Position numbers and translations under genes: made by a program. Shown piece after piece: positions 11,481-64,000 of a stretch of DNA of 64,000 bases. The notes beneath the pieces are model-generated. The model had not been told where the DNA came from. It did no database searches and saw only the letters and a list, made by a program, of their open reading frames with translations. The stretch's first letter is position 1. Every line of letters begins with the position of its first letter. Source of the stretch: Valencia hispanica (Eukaryota; Chordata; Actinopteri; Cyprinodontiformes; Valenciidae); the NCBI GenBank assembly GCA_963556495.2, contig OY747707.1, positions 29,031,871-29,095,870 on the forward strand, written 5' to 3'.

Positions 11481-11905
11481 ATGGATTAATAAGAAAATAG
11501 GTAACTTGGATACGGTTATAGATGCAAGCTACAAAAACCAAAATGCAAATAAATGTAACAAAACTTCAAAGGTTTCATAGAAAAAAAACAGAGAATTATG
11601 ACAATATTTGATCACACTTGCTCATTTTTGGATCACAGTCTTGCTTTTATATTCAAAACATATAAAAGGGCATAGAACAAAAGAACATTGAGTAAACTAT
11701 ATCTGAAAACGTTAAAAGTACTTTGCCTTGAAGAAAGACCAAATAATTTAAAACCAAAATCTCAGTGAGCCACAAATCTGTATCAGTAACCTCCACTGCT
11801 GTTAGACTGAGCCCACCGCTGCTGCTACCGCATCTTACATGCTGAAGGTAAAACTCTTAAAATCCACCAATGACTTTAGCTGAAAGGGATTTGGATTCAC
11901 CACCT

Positions 11906-13713
11906 TTACACATATACATTTTTATCAAAGTGCTGCATCCTGGATGAGCTGCTGTTATCTGTAGCCTGCCCATCCTTTACAGGCTTCGTCTGCCCTCTCG
12001 TGTAGGCGGTGATGTGGGAATGTGAGGCAGCACCTCTGTAGATATAGCCTGCCTGACTGTGGCTGCGAAGAGAAACAGCACAGCTTCATCTTTACAAGTC
12101 AAACTCCTTTAGGGTATAGAAATTACTTTAATAAATATTCTAATGCATAATGCAAACAGCAAAATGGTCGCTGATACCAACCTTCCTGAAACAGAATCTG
12201 CAACAGAGAAGCAGAAGACACTGCCTCCCAGAATACAAAGGATACCACCTGCCCATCCAATGAAGAGGGCAGCTCCCAGCTCATACCTGGAAACGCACAA
12301 AAATACTTTAAAATAATGCATCTCAGTTGTCTATGTTAAAGAACACCTACATGTTCATTTTAAAACTCACTTCTGAGACACAAACATTGGGTCAAAAAAC
12401 TCAGTTGTTATCCGGTGAGCATAGAGAGAACAGGCAGAAAGTGAGCAGGCCCCTGAGAAGAAGAAGACACAAGCGATTAAATGGCTGTGAGGAACATACT
12501 GATTGTCTGTGTAATGAATTCACAGTCCACACAGAACTGGAAATCACAAAGTATTATTATTATTTGAAGAGGGGTTACACGGGCAACCACATTGTTGGAA
12601 GGTCACACCATAAGTTACTTTACGACAGTTCCCCGTAAAGTGCACACAGCAACCACGTTAACCAAATCTCTTAAAGGCACAGTAAGGCATTTGGATGTGC
12701 ACACTGTATGACAGTCTGTACTTACCACTAAGAATAAAGTCTACACCGGCAAAGCAAGCGATCCTGGCTTTATTCTTGTCACTTCCTCCAACTTTGGTGC
12801 ATTTCATCCCTACAAGGGCAAACACAGAACCGAACAAGCCCAAGCAGATGGCTGCGATCATCAATCCCCTGCAAGCCTGGATGTAACCTGCAAAACAAAA
12901 ACAAAGCAGACTTGTTTTCAGTCTTAAGAGCCTTCTGTCTGTATTTGGTAGTTTTTGCTCTTACTTTAAAACACAGCAAGGTCAATAAGTTACTGACCCT
13001 CTGAACTATTTACACATAAAGCAAGAATAACAATTTGTCACAGGTGAGCATTACTGCTTCCAGGCACTTTGTGGCATTGTGGTGACTTTGTTGGTATGAA
13101 ATGTGTCACTCTTATCAGCTTTTGAGGCAAAGATTACCTCTAAAGTCAACCACTAAAAGAAGTCATCCATGGCCAAAGCTGCCTGAGGCACCCTTTAAAT
13201 CCTCCTTATGGCTTTCAAGCTCCAAGAACAAAGGCTGAACATTGACATATTCGGGGGTAAATTAGTGTTTCATTGGAAACTTGCCTTTGGCATCATGAAA
13301 TCTTTTAGTCTATGAACTTGAAACTTCTAACAAAGCTGAAAGAGAAAATACGTTTTAACCATTTTTAAAGTGCTAAAAAGAAGGAGGTTGAATAAACATT
13401 TAAACAGTTTATACATCAAGTTAAAACAGTTTTAAAGCAAGCTATAAAAACTGCTACAATGAATAATAGGTAATCTAAAACAAAAAAGCCGACCATCCAG
13501 AGCCAGCATTGATGGAAAGTCTCTGCAGTTGGAGATCCCCGTTGAATCAGTCACACAATGCTTCCACAGATTGGCCCAGAAAGTAGACGTGGTAATGACA
13601 GATCCATCATTTGAGGAGACCTTCCAATAGTCCGTCGACAAGGTGGAAGACTCCAGTATCCAGCCCGACGTAGTTAAGACAAAGGCCATGATCTCCTGAA
13701 ACATGCCGCTCAT
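11906..13713 (-). CDS. cldn10: Claudin-10, b-type isoform (gene C, 5 exons, 241 aa)
   Basis: This is the closest match in the cluster to mammalian CLDN10. Coding exons on the minus strand are 13713-13494, 12887-12726, 12452-12371, 12286-12182 and 12062-11906 (726 bp). Exon 1 (MSGMFQEIMAFVLTTSGW) ends with the 10b signature PSMLALD; NLW48-50, C53 and C63 form the claudin motif. Acidic D28, D36 and D56 lie in the first loop at the same places as in human CLDN10b, a cation-selective pore former. Exon 2 reads GYIQACRGLMIAA then VGMKCTKVGGSDKNKA. Exon 3 has the second-loop TTEFFDPMF. Exon 4 is YELGAALFIGWAGGILC. The tail ends DKNVYV. The start Met follows the family, since the longer upstream frame has no claudin similarity. 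The exon 1 donor is a weak GTCGGC. Confidence 0.96.
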
Positions 13714-15073
13714 GCTGCAGGGACGACTCCTTCCCACCGCCCGGGATGTTAATTCACTTGACAAGGGCAGAAATTAATGAATGGCTGTGGAAACCTTTTC
13801 AAAAAGGTATCGTTGCCTCTATCTCTGCCCGAGTTTGTTGAACGGATAGGGAACGATTGATAGTTAATGTGTTGTGGACCGTTATATTGTGATGGGAGGA
13901 GTTTGGACCTAAACAACAACAGGTGGCCAATGGTCAACCCTCTCACACAGTCACTGTGACTCACAGCTGTATGACTGGGATTGGAAATACAGAATGTAGA
14001 TGGTTTGTGAAGTTGTTACTAAAGAAGTTAGATATTCAATCTCGGCACATGTCCAAAATGTGTTCAGTTACAGGATGCTTATACGGACAAGTTTAAAGCA
14101 GACCTTCAAGGAAAAAAAGTGCCTTTGGGCAGCTGTGAAACTCCTCATTGCTTTAAATTGAACTTTGTCAACATTCAATCATCTTCAGTTTTCCTTCGAG
14201 AGAACATAAATATCACTTCTCTGTCACCTTGCAAAAGGACCTATGATTAATGCTCAACTTAAGTGTTTCAGCTTCCTGTAAAACCCAAAATAGCAGGTTA
14301 CACGTGAACTATTAACATTTTCTCTCATTTTAATTACAAACCGATGAATTATACTTTCACTTCAAAGAAATAAGATCTTCAGATAATCAGCAATGTTCCA
14401 AACATAAAAGAACAGAAGGTGTTTAACGCCAGACATTAAATCCATCCTGCTTTATTCGTGTGAATTAGAGCTCTATCTTGTGGCTGGATACTGTAAGTAA
14501 CATCTCATCCACCACACTGAGTTCTGTATATCACTCGGCTTGCCCCGAAAATACTTTCAACGTGTATTAAAATTAAACTTTTCTTAAAAGAGGTTCATAT
14601 AGGGATCTTATGAGGACTCAGAGTTATTTCTTATTAAAGGAAAATTATCTTGTACTGTGCTAGCAATTAAGCTTTTCTTTTGTTGGTGATACAGTTGTAT
14701 TATGTTTGGTTAGATTCAGTTTAGCAGATTGTTGTAATCATAATGAACAGACAAGTGGAGAAAGATAGATGTAGCAGTTTTCTGACATGTGAAGCTCTAC
14801 GTAAGGGAGGAAAATATAATTCCTGGAGAAGTTTAATGTCACTTGATTATCCTTGAACTGTTTGAAAGATTTACAAAACCAATCAAAAACCATCAACATA
14901 AACAGTTTTTATAAATAGATAAATTGCTGAGCGGTAATTGAAAAGACATTGAAGTGCCTCATTGATTGCCTCTCAATTTAAATTCTATTGTCCTGGTAGA
15001 CCTGGGCTTTTAGTTAACAAAACATTTAAGGAAAACAAAAAACACAGAACAGAAAACTAAGCACAAAGACAAG
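13714..15073. other. Upstream region of the 10b first exon / distal intron of the a isoform
   Basis: This holds the probable b-type promoter (just above 13713, with a short GC-rich patch at 13715-13745). It is otherwise AT-rich, without exon or recognisable repeat. Confidence 0.4.
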
Positions 15074-15952
15074 TACGGGGCCTTCCAAAGGTAAACCTTT
15101 TCACTTTTTATCATACTACAAATGTAAACGTTATTGTATTTTACTATAATTGAACACGAAGCAGCACATATTTGTGAAGTGGAAGGAAAAGGACAGATGC
15201 CTGTAAAAAAAAGTAAAGAATAAAATCAGGTTTCAAAAAGAGTTTCCCCAGTAATTTAATCTCAATATCAATATAGTTGTCTCCTGTGAAGACATCATAG
15301 GCTTGAGAGATGGTGGAGGCAGCATCATGCTGTGGGGAAGCTTGTCTTCAGCAGGGACAATGGAATTGGTTAAAGGTGGTTAAATCCTTAAAGAAAAGAT
15401 GTTAAGGGAAAATGAGTATGGCACAACTACCAACCTACCAAGATATGTCCATCCACCTAAACTGACAGGATGAGCAAGGAGAGTATTAATTACAGAAGCA
15501 ACCAAGAGGTCCTTGGTAACTCTGGAGAAGCTGCAGAGACCCACAACTCAGATGGGAGAATCTGTTGAACAGGGCAACAATTAATCATGCACTCTACAAA
15601 ACTGACCCTTTTTGGAGACGAAAGAAGAATAATTGAAAGAAGGTCATGAGTAATCCCATTTGCATTTTTGCCTCAAGCAATGTAGGGGATTGAAGAAAAA
15701 CATGTGGAAGAAGGTGTTTTGATTAGAAGAGACCAGAACTCCACTTTTTTAGGGGCATAAGAGGAAAAGGGTCTGAAGAAATACGCACATTACACCTTTA
15801 AAAAAAATTCCGTTGTAAAAAATATTAAAAACATTTTTCAAAACTTCCCTTGTAATTTCTTTTATTTCAAAAGATTACATTGAAATTTGTGGGTTTTAAT
15901 GTGACAAAATGTAAAAAACAAAAAAACAAAACTCTGAAACAGGAAAGGCCCA
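15074..15952 (+). mobile_element. Degenerate, rearranged Tc1-like transposon
   Basis: The left end (ggggccttccaaaggtaaac) and right end (...ggaaaggccc at about 15941-15950) are inverted to each other in Tc1 style. Inside, plus-strand transposase remnants include the segment catccacctaaactgacagg (15451) and the ctctggagaagctgcagaga segment. The block tggaggcagcatcatgctgt (15314) normally lies downstream of those segments but here lies upstream, so the copy is scrambled or chimeric. It is inactive. Confidence 0.7.
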
Positions 15953-17513
15953 ATCTCACAGGACAAATGTGTTGTGTATTGTGAAACAAGTGTGGCTAAA
16001 TACATTTTGTGCTTTTATTTATCAAACAATACTATAACACAGTCTTGGATTAATGTACTCAATGAAAAATGTATTTAGTGGAGCCATTATTTGAACTGAT
16101 AAAAGCCCAGTGTTTCCAATAACTTGACCAGAGTTCCAAGTTTGTTATATGTAAGTATGTGAAAGTAATAAGACTGTTAATTTAGAGTGATGTAATTCAT
16201 TCAATGGTATTTTATGTACATTTGTAACCCAAAAATCAGCTTTTTGAGCGGAAGGGCTTTAGCTTAAAATAATTTTACAAAAGCAAATGCTGCAAGTGCC
16301 AAAATTAAAGCAGCATTGTAATTTGCTCAACTGTATTTTTTATTGGAGTATCTTTAATCAAGCTATATGCTACTTTGCTTCCACCAAGACTCAAAAAAGA
16401 CTTGTAGTTTAAAAAAATAAATACAAATTTAACATGTTTCAAACATGAGCATCCATCTGGAAAGAGACAGTAATCAATGACTTATTTTTCTCACTTAATT
16501 TCTTTTAATTTTTCAAAAATGTTTGGATAATTTGAAACAGAACACAGTACAGCTTTGGCCACATTAAATCAAAAAAAGAAAATTAATGGTTTTACTTTTT
16601 TTTTTTAATATAAATGACTCCTTGACATAAAATATTAAACTTGATCAGACAACAAGGCAACATAAAACAAATACATTAGTAGATATATGGAACACAGACT
16701 TTGTTTTTGCACAAAAAAACACTTACTCTTAATCAACATAATTACATTGTCTGATAACCATCTGCTATTGGACTGCTATGTTCAATGCTTTTGCCGTTTA
16801 AGTAAAAAAGAAAACAAATGTTAAATTTTAATATTTTCAATAGCAGACTTTAATAAACTATTGAAGTTTTTAACAAAGGGAGCATATTTGTTTCCATATA
16901 ATAAGAAGCATTGAATAGCAACACAGTTTGATTAACATATTATTTTGGAAAAAATAGATTCCTCTTAAACAAAGAGTAGACTGGAGTCCTTCAGGAGTTT
17001 ATAATATTTAATATAGCATATTGGCCAATATGGAAGACAAGGGTGCACCCAAAACAGTGCCATTGCTCGAGCTCTTCCCCAACCCTTCTATCCCTGACAT
17101 TATATAGTATTTGGTAATCCTTGTTTATCTTCTATCAGCATGAGCTCAGTCTCCGTGTCCTGCCTTGGTGTCTGGCCCAGCAAGGCTGAATCCCACCACC
17201 CTGATGGTGGAGCGCAGAGCCGGCTCACTGGGTCAGGGTATCCTGTTGATATGTTGCTTACTGACGTCTGTTTAAGCACTTTGACACATTGCTGTCAAAA
17301 CATTACATGCTGAGAGCTTTGTAGCTCCTAATATGACTTATTCCCTAGATACACTTACTAAGAATATAAATAATTAATTTTATCCTGAATTCATAGAAAT
17401 ATTTCCTAACACATTTTTTTTTAACAATAAGGGTTTTAAACAGAGCTAAATATGAGGATCTGATTTAGAGAATCTGTTTTTAATTGCTGTGCACAGTGAA
17501 CCAGTGATCTTAC
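15953..17513. other. AT-rich intron between the two first exons of cldn10
   Basis: No exon or classified repeat is seen. A more balanced patch at about 17030-17230 (agctcttccccaacccttct, gtggagcgcagagccggctc) stands out from the A/T-rich background and could be regulatory or an old repeat. Confidence 0.35.
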
Positions 17514-17727
17514 CTTCAAGTTTTAAGATGGTATGATGAGGTCTGCAGTGTAGCGCTCCAATGGCATTCCCAGCACAGTTGTTCCACAGACCCTGGAGCA
17601 CCCAGGTGGCCGTGATGACCGAGGATGCCCGGCTTGTGGCTCTCCATTCATTGGACACTGTGGCGGCGATGATGGAGCAGAGCCCAGCTAGGCCGCTGAG
17701 GAAAGCCAGAATCTGCCAGCCTGTCAT
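17514..17727 (-). CDS. cldn10: Claudin-10 alternative first exon, a-type
   Basis: This is an alternative first coding exon of gene C. It begins ATG-ACA-GGC-TGG (MTGWQILAFLSGLAGLCSII) and encodes TM1 and the first loop with W28, GLW46-48, C51 and C61, ending LEG with a good GTAAGA donor in phase 1. It therefore joins exon 2 at 12887 in frame, predicting a 239-aa isoform. The motif SSVITATWV and the CRPHHTILKLEG end match mammalian CLDN10a rather than 10b. Arg33 and Arg62 sit in the loop where mammalian CLDN10a has the basic residues tied to anion selectivity. It lies 3.8 kb upstream of the b exon and must have its own promoter. Confidence 0.93.
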
Positions 17728-18279
17728 TTGATAGCTTTAATAATAGGTCCTGTCTTTGTCAATATCAATATATAAGTAGAAATAAAATGTCCTCAGGCAA
17801 GTGAAATTACACTGTGGACATGTGTTTCCCAATGATGATTAACAGACAGGACATCTTGCCCGCTCACCTGGTAAGGGACGGACACACATGTCTCAAAGTG
17901 AAAGAGTAAATGAAGGATAAATGGTTAGGCATTATATTTTCAAAGGGGGAAAGAGAGAATACTTCATTTGTGTGTTCATGTTCTTGTCTTAGATGATGTC
18001 AAGTATCATATTAACATAAAAAAAATAAAGAAGTAATCATTAATTCTAAAAAACAGGAGACAAACAGGTGACAAAGTCCAGTTACTGGTTCATCTATTTT
18101 AGCACAGTATTTAGCAACTGAGAAACTAATGATTGCCAGCTTTTTGTGAACATGTATGTTATTGTTCATGTTTCCTTTTTTCACTGAAGAGAAGGGTCTG
18201 AAACAGAAAATGTGTGTCCAAATGGCTCAAAATGTCCATAATTTCTGAAAAAGCTTCTGTTTTAGTTTGAATACTCAAT
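17728..18279. other. Upstream region of the cldn10 a-type first exon
   Basis: This is the likely promoter side of exon 1a, and the start of the divergent space toward abcc4. It is AT-rich, with no exon or clear repeat. Confidence 0.35.
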
Positions 18280-18790
18280 ATCTCACCATTGAACATCCAT
18301 CCGTCTGTTTATCCATTATCTGTTCCCACTTAAACTTGCAAAGTTACAAGGTTTCCATGCAAGGAATAGATTCCACTATCAGTACCATGCATGCACAGAC
18401 AGAAAGCAATTTCATTTTGAGTGTCGATCAATATCTACACTTTAGAAAATTTGTCCCATTCTTTGCAGAATAGATCAATGTTAATAAGACTGGAAGGAGA
18501 GTGTAGTGCCACTACCATGTTTCACCATGGAGAGGGTTGGTTCAGATTCATGTACAGTGTTAGTTTTCTGCCACACGTACCATTTTACATGTGGGCAAAA
18601 TTCTTTAATTTTGGTCTGATTTGAATCTTCTTCCACATGTTTTGGTGTTTTCTACATGGCTTTTAACAAACTGCAAACAGGACCTCTTTCATCTTGTTTT
18701 AATGATGACTTTATTCTTGCCACTCTTCTCTCTTCTACCTAAACTATTTTGTGTTATGATAATATTATATATAAAAATTTAATAGTGCAA
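18280..18790 (-). mobile_element. Tc1-like transposon remnant
   Basis: Read on the minus strand, 18740-18490 carries the familiar Tc1 sequence: gaagagtggcaagaataaag, then the ccatgtagaaaacaccaaaa segment, the acatgtggaagaagattcaa segment and the aaactaacactgtacatgaa segment. The frame is broken and the terminal repeats are not clearly present. Confidence 0.65.
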
Positions 18791-18794
18791 CAAA

Positions 18795-19155
18795 TGTAGA
18801 CACCCACAGTACATTTACTCTACAGCCAACTGGTGGTGAAAACCCTCATTTTCACACTTGACTCTAGAGAGCTCTTATTGGACAGACACCAGACTATATC
18901 AGAGGACTACTGCACCCATTTGTCCCTGGGAGGTTCCTGTGGTGTTGTGAGCAGGGTCTGCTGATGGTTCCCCTTACTAAGATGGAGACAAAGTATTCTG
19001 TTCAGTGGCCCCCAGACTGTGGAACTCTCTTCCCTTGTACTTGAGATCTGTGAAGTCTGTGGTCCCTTTTGAAAGCCACTTAAAAGCACATGTTTTAAAA
19101 AATCTGCTTTATCTTTATGTTGCTTGTATTTTAATGCATTGTTGGCTCTTGTAAA
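18795..19155 (+). mobile_element. 3' end of an L2-type LINE
   Basis: Translating the plus strand near 19005-19095 gives VAPRLWNSLPLYLRSVKSV and a following FESHLKAH block, the conserved C-terminal end of fish L2-type reverse transcriptase proteins. Only the last part of the element is present. Confidence 0.6.
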
Positions 19156-19159
19156 GCTA

Positions 19160-21425
19160 AATTATATAGATAAGGGTTTGGACCTTGGATTTGTTTTACG
19201 CAAATGTAAATGATGCATACATGTCCAAACCTTCTCCTCTGGGAAAATCAGATCACAATCTTGTTTTTCTCTGTTCAGAATATAAACCACTTGTTCAGAG
19301 GCAACCTGTTACAAAGACAATTGTGAGAAAAGGGTCACATGAAGCAGAAGAAGCCCTGCAGGGTTGTTTTGCGACCCCAGACTGGATGACTCTTTGGCTA
19401 GCACATGGAGAGGACATCAATGCCATGACTGAGTGTGTGACTGACTATATAAACTTCTGTGTGGACAACATCATCCCTACCAGAAAAGTGAGATGCTTCC
19501 CTGATAACAAACCCTGGATCACCAGTGACCTGAAGGAACTGCTAAACAAGAAAAAAAGAGATTTCAGGGAGGGAGACAGGAAATTTCTGAGGAGTATACA
19601 GAAGAAACTTAAGGTCAAGATCAGAGACAGCAAAGAGGCATACAGGAAAAAGCTGGAGAACAAACTACAGAGGAACAATATCAGAGATGTCTGGTCAGGA
19701 ATGAAAAGATCACAGGCTTTAAGGACAGGAAGGATTGGATAGATGGAAGTCTGGACAGAACCAATGAACTGAACACATTCTTCAACAGGTTCAGTTCAGG
19801 AACTAGCTCAGCATCCCCCTCTCCTGTTCCCAGCCAAACAGACATCCCACTCTCCTCTGATCAACAGCTTTCCTGTTACACCTCGGATGTTTTATCCTTC
19901 ACCTCAGCCATGGACTCTTCTGATTCCACAAGTTTGACTTCATCCAAGTCAGGAGATGCTGCTACCCCCTTTGCCTCCCCCTCCCACTTGTCTGTCTCCA
20001 AAAGTCAGGTGAAGAGGCAGCTGGAGAAACTGAACCGGAACAAGGCTGCAGGTCCAGATGGTGTCAGCCCCAGAGTCCTGAAGGCCTGTGCAGAGCAGCT
20101 CTGTGGGATTCTGCAGCACCTCTTCAACCTTAGCCTAACTCAGGAGAAGGTTCCAGTGTTGTGGAAGACATCCTGCCTTGTTCCAGTACCAAAGAGAACT
20201 CACCCATCAGTCATCAATGACTATAGACCTGTTGCCCTGACATCCCACATCATGAAGGCCCTAGAGACACTCCTGTTGGCCCAACTGAATAAGCAAACTA
20301 GAACATATCGGGACCTGCTGCCGTTTGCTTATTGCTGTGGAGTTGGGGTTGAAGATGCCATCATCCACCTGCTTCAACAAGCCCACTGTCATCTGGACAA
20401 AGCAGGCAGCACTGTGAGGATCATGTTCTTTGATTTCTCCAGTGCATTTAACACAATTCAGCCTGATTTGCTTTGTCAGAAACTTCTGAAGACACAGGTG
20501 GAGCCCTCAACAACAGCCTGGATCAATGACTACCTGACCAACAGACCACAATTTGTGAGACTGAAGAATTGTGTGTCAAACCAGGTGGTCAGCAGCACAG
20601 GAACACCACAGGGGACCGTACTCTCACCATTCCTTTTTACTCTGTACACTTCAGACTTCCAGTACAAATCAGAGACCTGTGATCTGCAGAAATACTCAGA
20701 TAACTCGGCAATTGTCGGGTGTATCAGAGATGGACAAGAAGCTGAATACAGAGAGCTGGTGGACCGCTTTGTGACATGGTGTGGAAACAATTGTCTTTCC
20801 TTGAATGTGAATAAAACAAATTAGATGATTGTAGATTTCTAAAGAAACAGGGATAAGTCAAACACTGTTTCCATCATGGGAGAAGAAGTGGAGGTGGTTG
20901 AGGAATATAAATACCTTGGTGTTCACCTAGACAACAGACTGGACTGGAGGCGCAACAGTGAAGCTCTACAAGAAGGGACAGAGCAGACGGTACTTCTTGA
21001 AGAAGCTTAGTTCCTTCAAGGTTTGCAGCAAGATGCTGCAAATCTTCTACAAGTCTGTTGTGGAGAGTGTAATCTATTAAGGCATCAGAGCCAGGGATTT
21101 AAAAAGGCTTAACAGCTTGATGAAGAAGGCTGGTTCTGTTCTGGGGACGACTGGGGAACGTCTGGAGGTGATGCAAAGAAGGATTCTTCATAAAATCAGA
21201 AAGAATATGGACAACCCAGAGCATCCTCTTCATGAGACTGTCATACAACAACATAGTGTCTTCAGTCGGAAGCTTCTTCAGTTTCGCTGCAATACAGACT
21301 GCTACAGGAAATCCTTCCTGCCCACAGCCATCATTATCTACAACAACTCCTTAAAGAATTAATTATATGAGCTACAACAACACTTCATTTCCCTCTGGGA
21401 TCAATAAATTATTGTTTAATTGAAT
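19160..21425 (+). mobile_element. Rex1/Babar-like LINE, 5'-truncated and inactivated
   Basis: A non-LTR retrotransposon lies on the plus strand. It begins inside the APE-type endonuclease, as shown by PLGKSDHNLVFL with the SDH motif near 19240-19270. A linker with PWITSDLKELLNKKKRDF follows, then the reverse transcriptase: LNRNKAAGPDGVSPRVLK, INDYRPVALTSHIMK, MFFDFSSAFNTIQP (motif A) and TPQGTVLSPFLFTLY (motif B). Motif C reads KYSDNSAIVG, so the second catalytic Asp is Asn. Stops occur at about 19739 and 20822, with frameshifts near 19750-19900 and 20940-21110. The 3' end has the family tail ccctctgggatcaataaatt. Confidence 0.85.
19910..20824 (+). pseudogene. Reverse transcriptase fragment of the Rex1-like LINE (304 codons)
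   Basis: This frame covers RT fingers and palm (KAAGPDGVSPRVLK through SLNVNKTN) and ends at an in-frame TAG where the family normally continues. Motif C is YSDN instead of Y/FxDD, which would abolish metal binding at one catalytic position. It cannot encode an active polymerase. Confidence 0.8.
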
Positions 21426-21780
21426 CGAACTGTTTAATTACATACTTGCTGATGAGAATTAAGGGGAATATTTGAGCCAAAGCATTTACCTTTGGAAAAA
21501 TGTAGGTTAACAAAGGCAAAAACACTGTACTCTTACAACTGAAAAACAGCCCCAAAAAAGACCTTAAAGTAGCAAATTTCTTTCTTTTTTTCTTAACTGC
21601 AAGTACATAAAAAAGGGATATTTTACCTAGTAATGCATCATTATGATTATTGGATTAATACATATTTGCATATGTGTGAATGTTTTTAGTCTCCATCAGT
21701 CCTGATCGGTTTAAGTACTTGGCGATAAATATGAACGCTTTGATCATGAAGGTAAACCTGGGGAATGACGGGCGTTTGCA

Positions 21781-22014
21781 TCAGCCTATAATGTCGTGGT
21801 GGGCGGGGCCACGCAGTGCGTCACACAGTCTGCGGCCGCGCCGGGACAACTGCTGCCAATCCACTTCAGTAATCCTGCTTTGAATGTCACCAGGGCCGAT
21901 TGACACACAGATGCGTTTATAACAGGTGTTCTCGCTGTGTTTCCACCTGTTTATATCTCTGTGGGACACAGCCTGCAGAAGCAGCCTGCAGGGGTTCCTT
22001 TTACTGTTGGGGCA
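21781..22014 (+). promoter_or_regulatory. abcc4: Promoter-like segment of abcc4
   Basis: The 230 bases before the abcc4 start stand out by GC and CpG content (21790-21845). A GC box (gggcgggg) is at 21801-21808, a CCAAT box at 21856-21860 and a weak TATA-like tttataa at 21916-21922. This combination and position fit a core promoter. No transcript data are available, so the start site is inferred. Confidence 0.45.
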
Positions 22015-63424
<41,410 letters not shown>

Positions 63425-64000
63425 GTAACTTTTAAAACTGTTTTGCAGTGTGGGGATGGGTTCCTCCGTTTGTTCTGATAGACAAAAGTCAACCACAGGA
63501 ATGCTAATAGACCACTAGAGAAAGCCATGGTTATTAGCATAAAGGTTAAAGGTGGCAATAACCTATGGCTTGGCCACAAGCAGTTTCCTCTAGAGATTAG
63601 GGTTCATGACATCACATACAAAGCGAAAATGCCAAGTGGGCATGACTAGGCCATAGTTTGTCTTTTATTCTTAGCTTAAAACCTTAAGGCTGAAAGGAAA
63701 TATTTAGATTTTCTCAGTGACTTTGTAAGACTGAAAAAATGGAGACAAAAGACCAATGAAATACAATCTTTGGCTAAAACAAACTAAAGCAGAACAGGAC
63801 GCCTGCTTAGTGTTTGTCTGATGGAAATTTAGCATGCTACCATTTAACAGCTTACATGTATTAGTACACACACTTTAACATTTTTACAAAAACTATACCT
63901 AAGAGATTATTACTATACAGCCAAATATGGCTGTTTCAAGATTACAATTCTTGAAGAAAAGGAATGATGTACTTTATAGTTGAACAGAACTTTTCTCTGT
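63425..64000. other. abcc4: Start of abcc4 intron 21
   Basis: No exon is seen to the end of the window. An imperfect inverted repeat (ccactagagaaagccatggt at 63511 against the mirrored atggcttggccacaagcagt...ctctagaga near 63566-63597) suggests a small inverted-repeat element. Confidence 0.35.

Overview
The window is vertebrate nuclear DNA, almost certainly from a teleost fish. It has intron-split genes with GT/AG splice sites, AT-rich introns, several Tc1-like transposons, L2/Rex1-type LINE fragments and many small inverted-repeat elements. No prokaryotic operon, CRISPR array, viral genome or tRNA/rRNA gene was seen. The species cannot be fixed from the sequence alone.

Region 1 (about 1-17.7 kb, minus strand) is a tandem cluster of three claudin-10-type tight-junction genes. 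Each can be assembled into five coding exons with matching splice phases: gene A (26-3421, 257 aa), gene B (5186-6836, 257 aa) and gene C (11906-13713, 241 aa). Gene C has a second first exon at 17514-17727, which would give a 239-aa product. This reproduces the mammalian CLDN10a/CLDN10b layout, in which two promoters and two first exons share exons 2-5. The first exon encodes the first transmembrane helix and most of the first extracellular loop, which sets paracellular ion selectivity. All three proteins end in a hydrophobic Val motif (NAYV, DAFV, NVYV) suited to PDZ scaffolds.

Region 2 (about 17.7-22 kb) is the divergent intergenic space. It holds a minus-strand Tc1 remnant, the 3' end of one LINE, a long broken copy of another LINE, and a small GC-rich promoter-like segment just before ABCC4.

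Region 3 (22.0-64 kb, plus strand) carries the first 21 coding exons of abcc4 (MRP4). They cover the first transmembrane domain, all of NBD1, the linker and the start of the second transmembrane domain, 897 codons plus one base. The gene runs off the right edge, so NBD2 is outside. Introns 19 (8.2 kb) and 20 (15.9 kb) are far larger than the others. They contain transposon debris plus several stretches of balanced, non-repetitive sequence that could be conserved regulatory DNA.

The head-to-head order cldn10 | abcc4 matches the human SOX21-ABCC4-CLDN10 neighbourhood, which supports orthology. I found no sign of a wholly new molecular system. The most interesting points are the claudin-10 expansion with switchable first exons, the strongly altered second extracellular loop in gene B, candidate long-range regulatory DNA in the large abcc4 introns, and several structured repeats: nested insertions, a GC-rich palindrome, and a transposon carrying what looks like a spliceable first exon.
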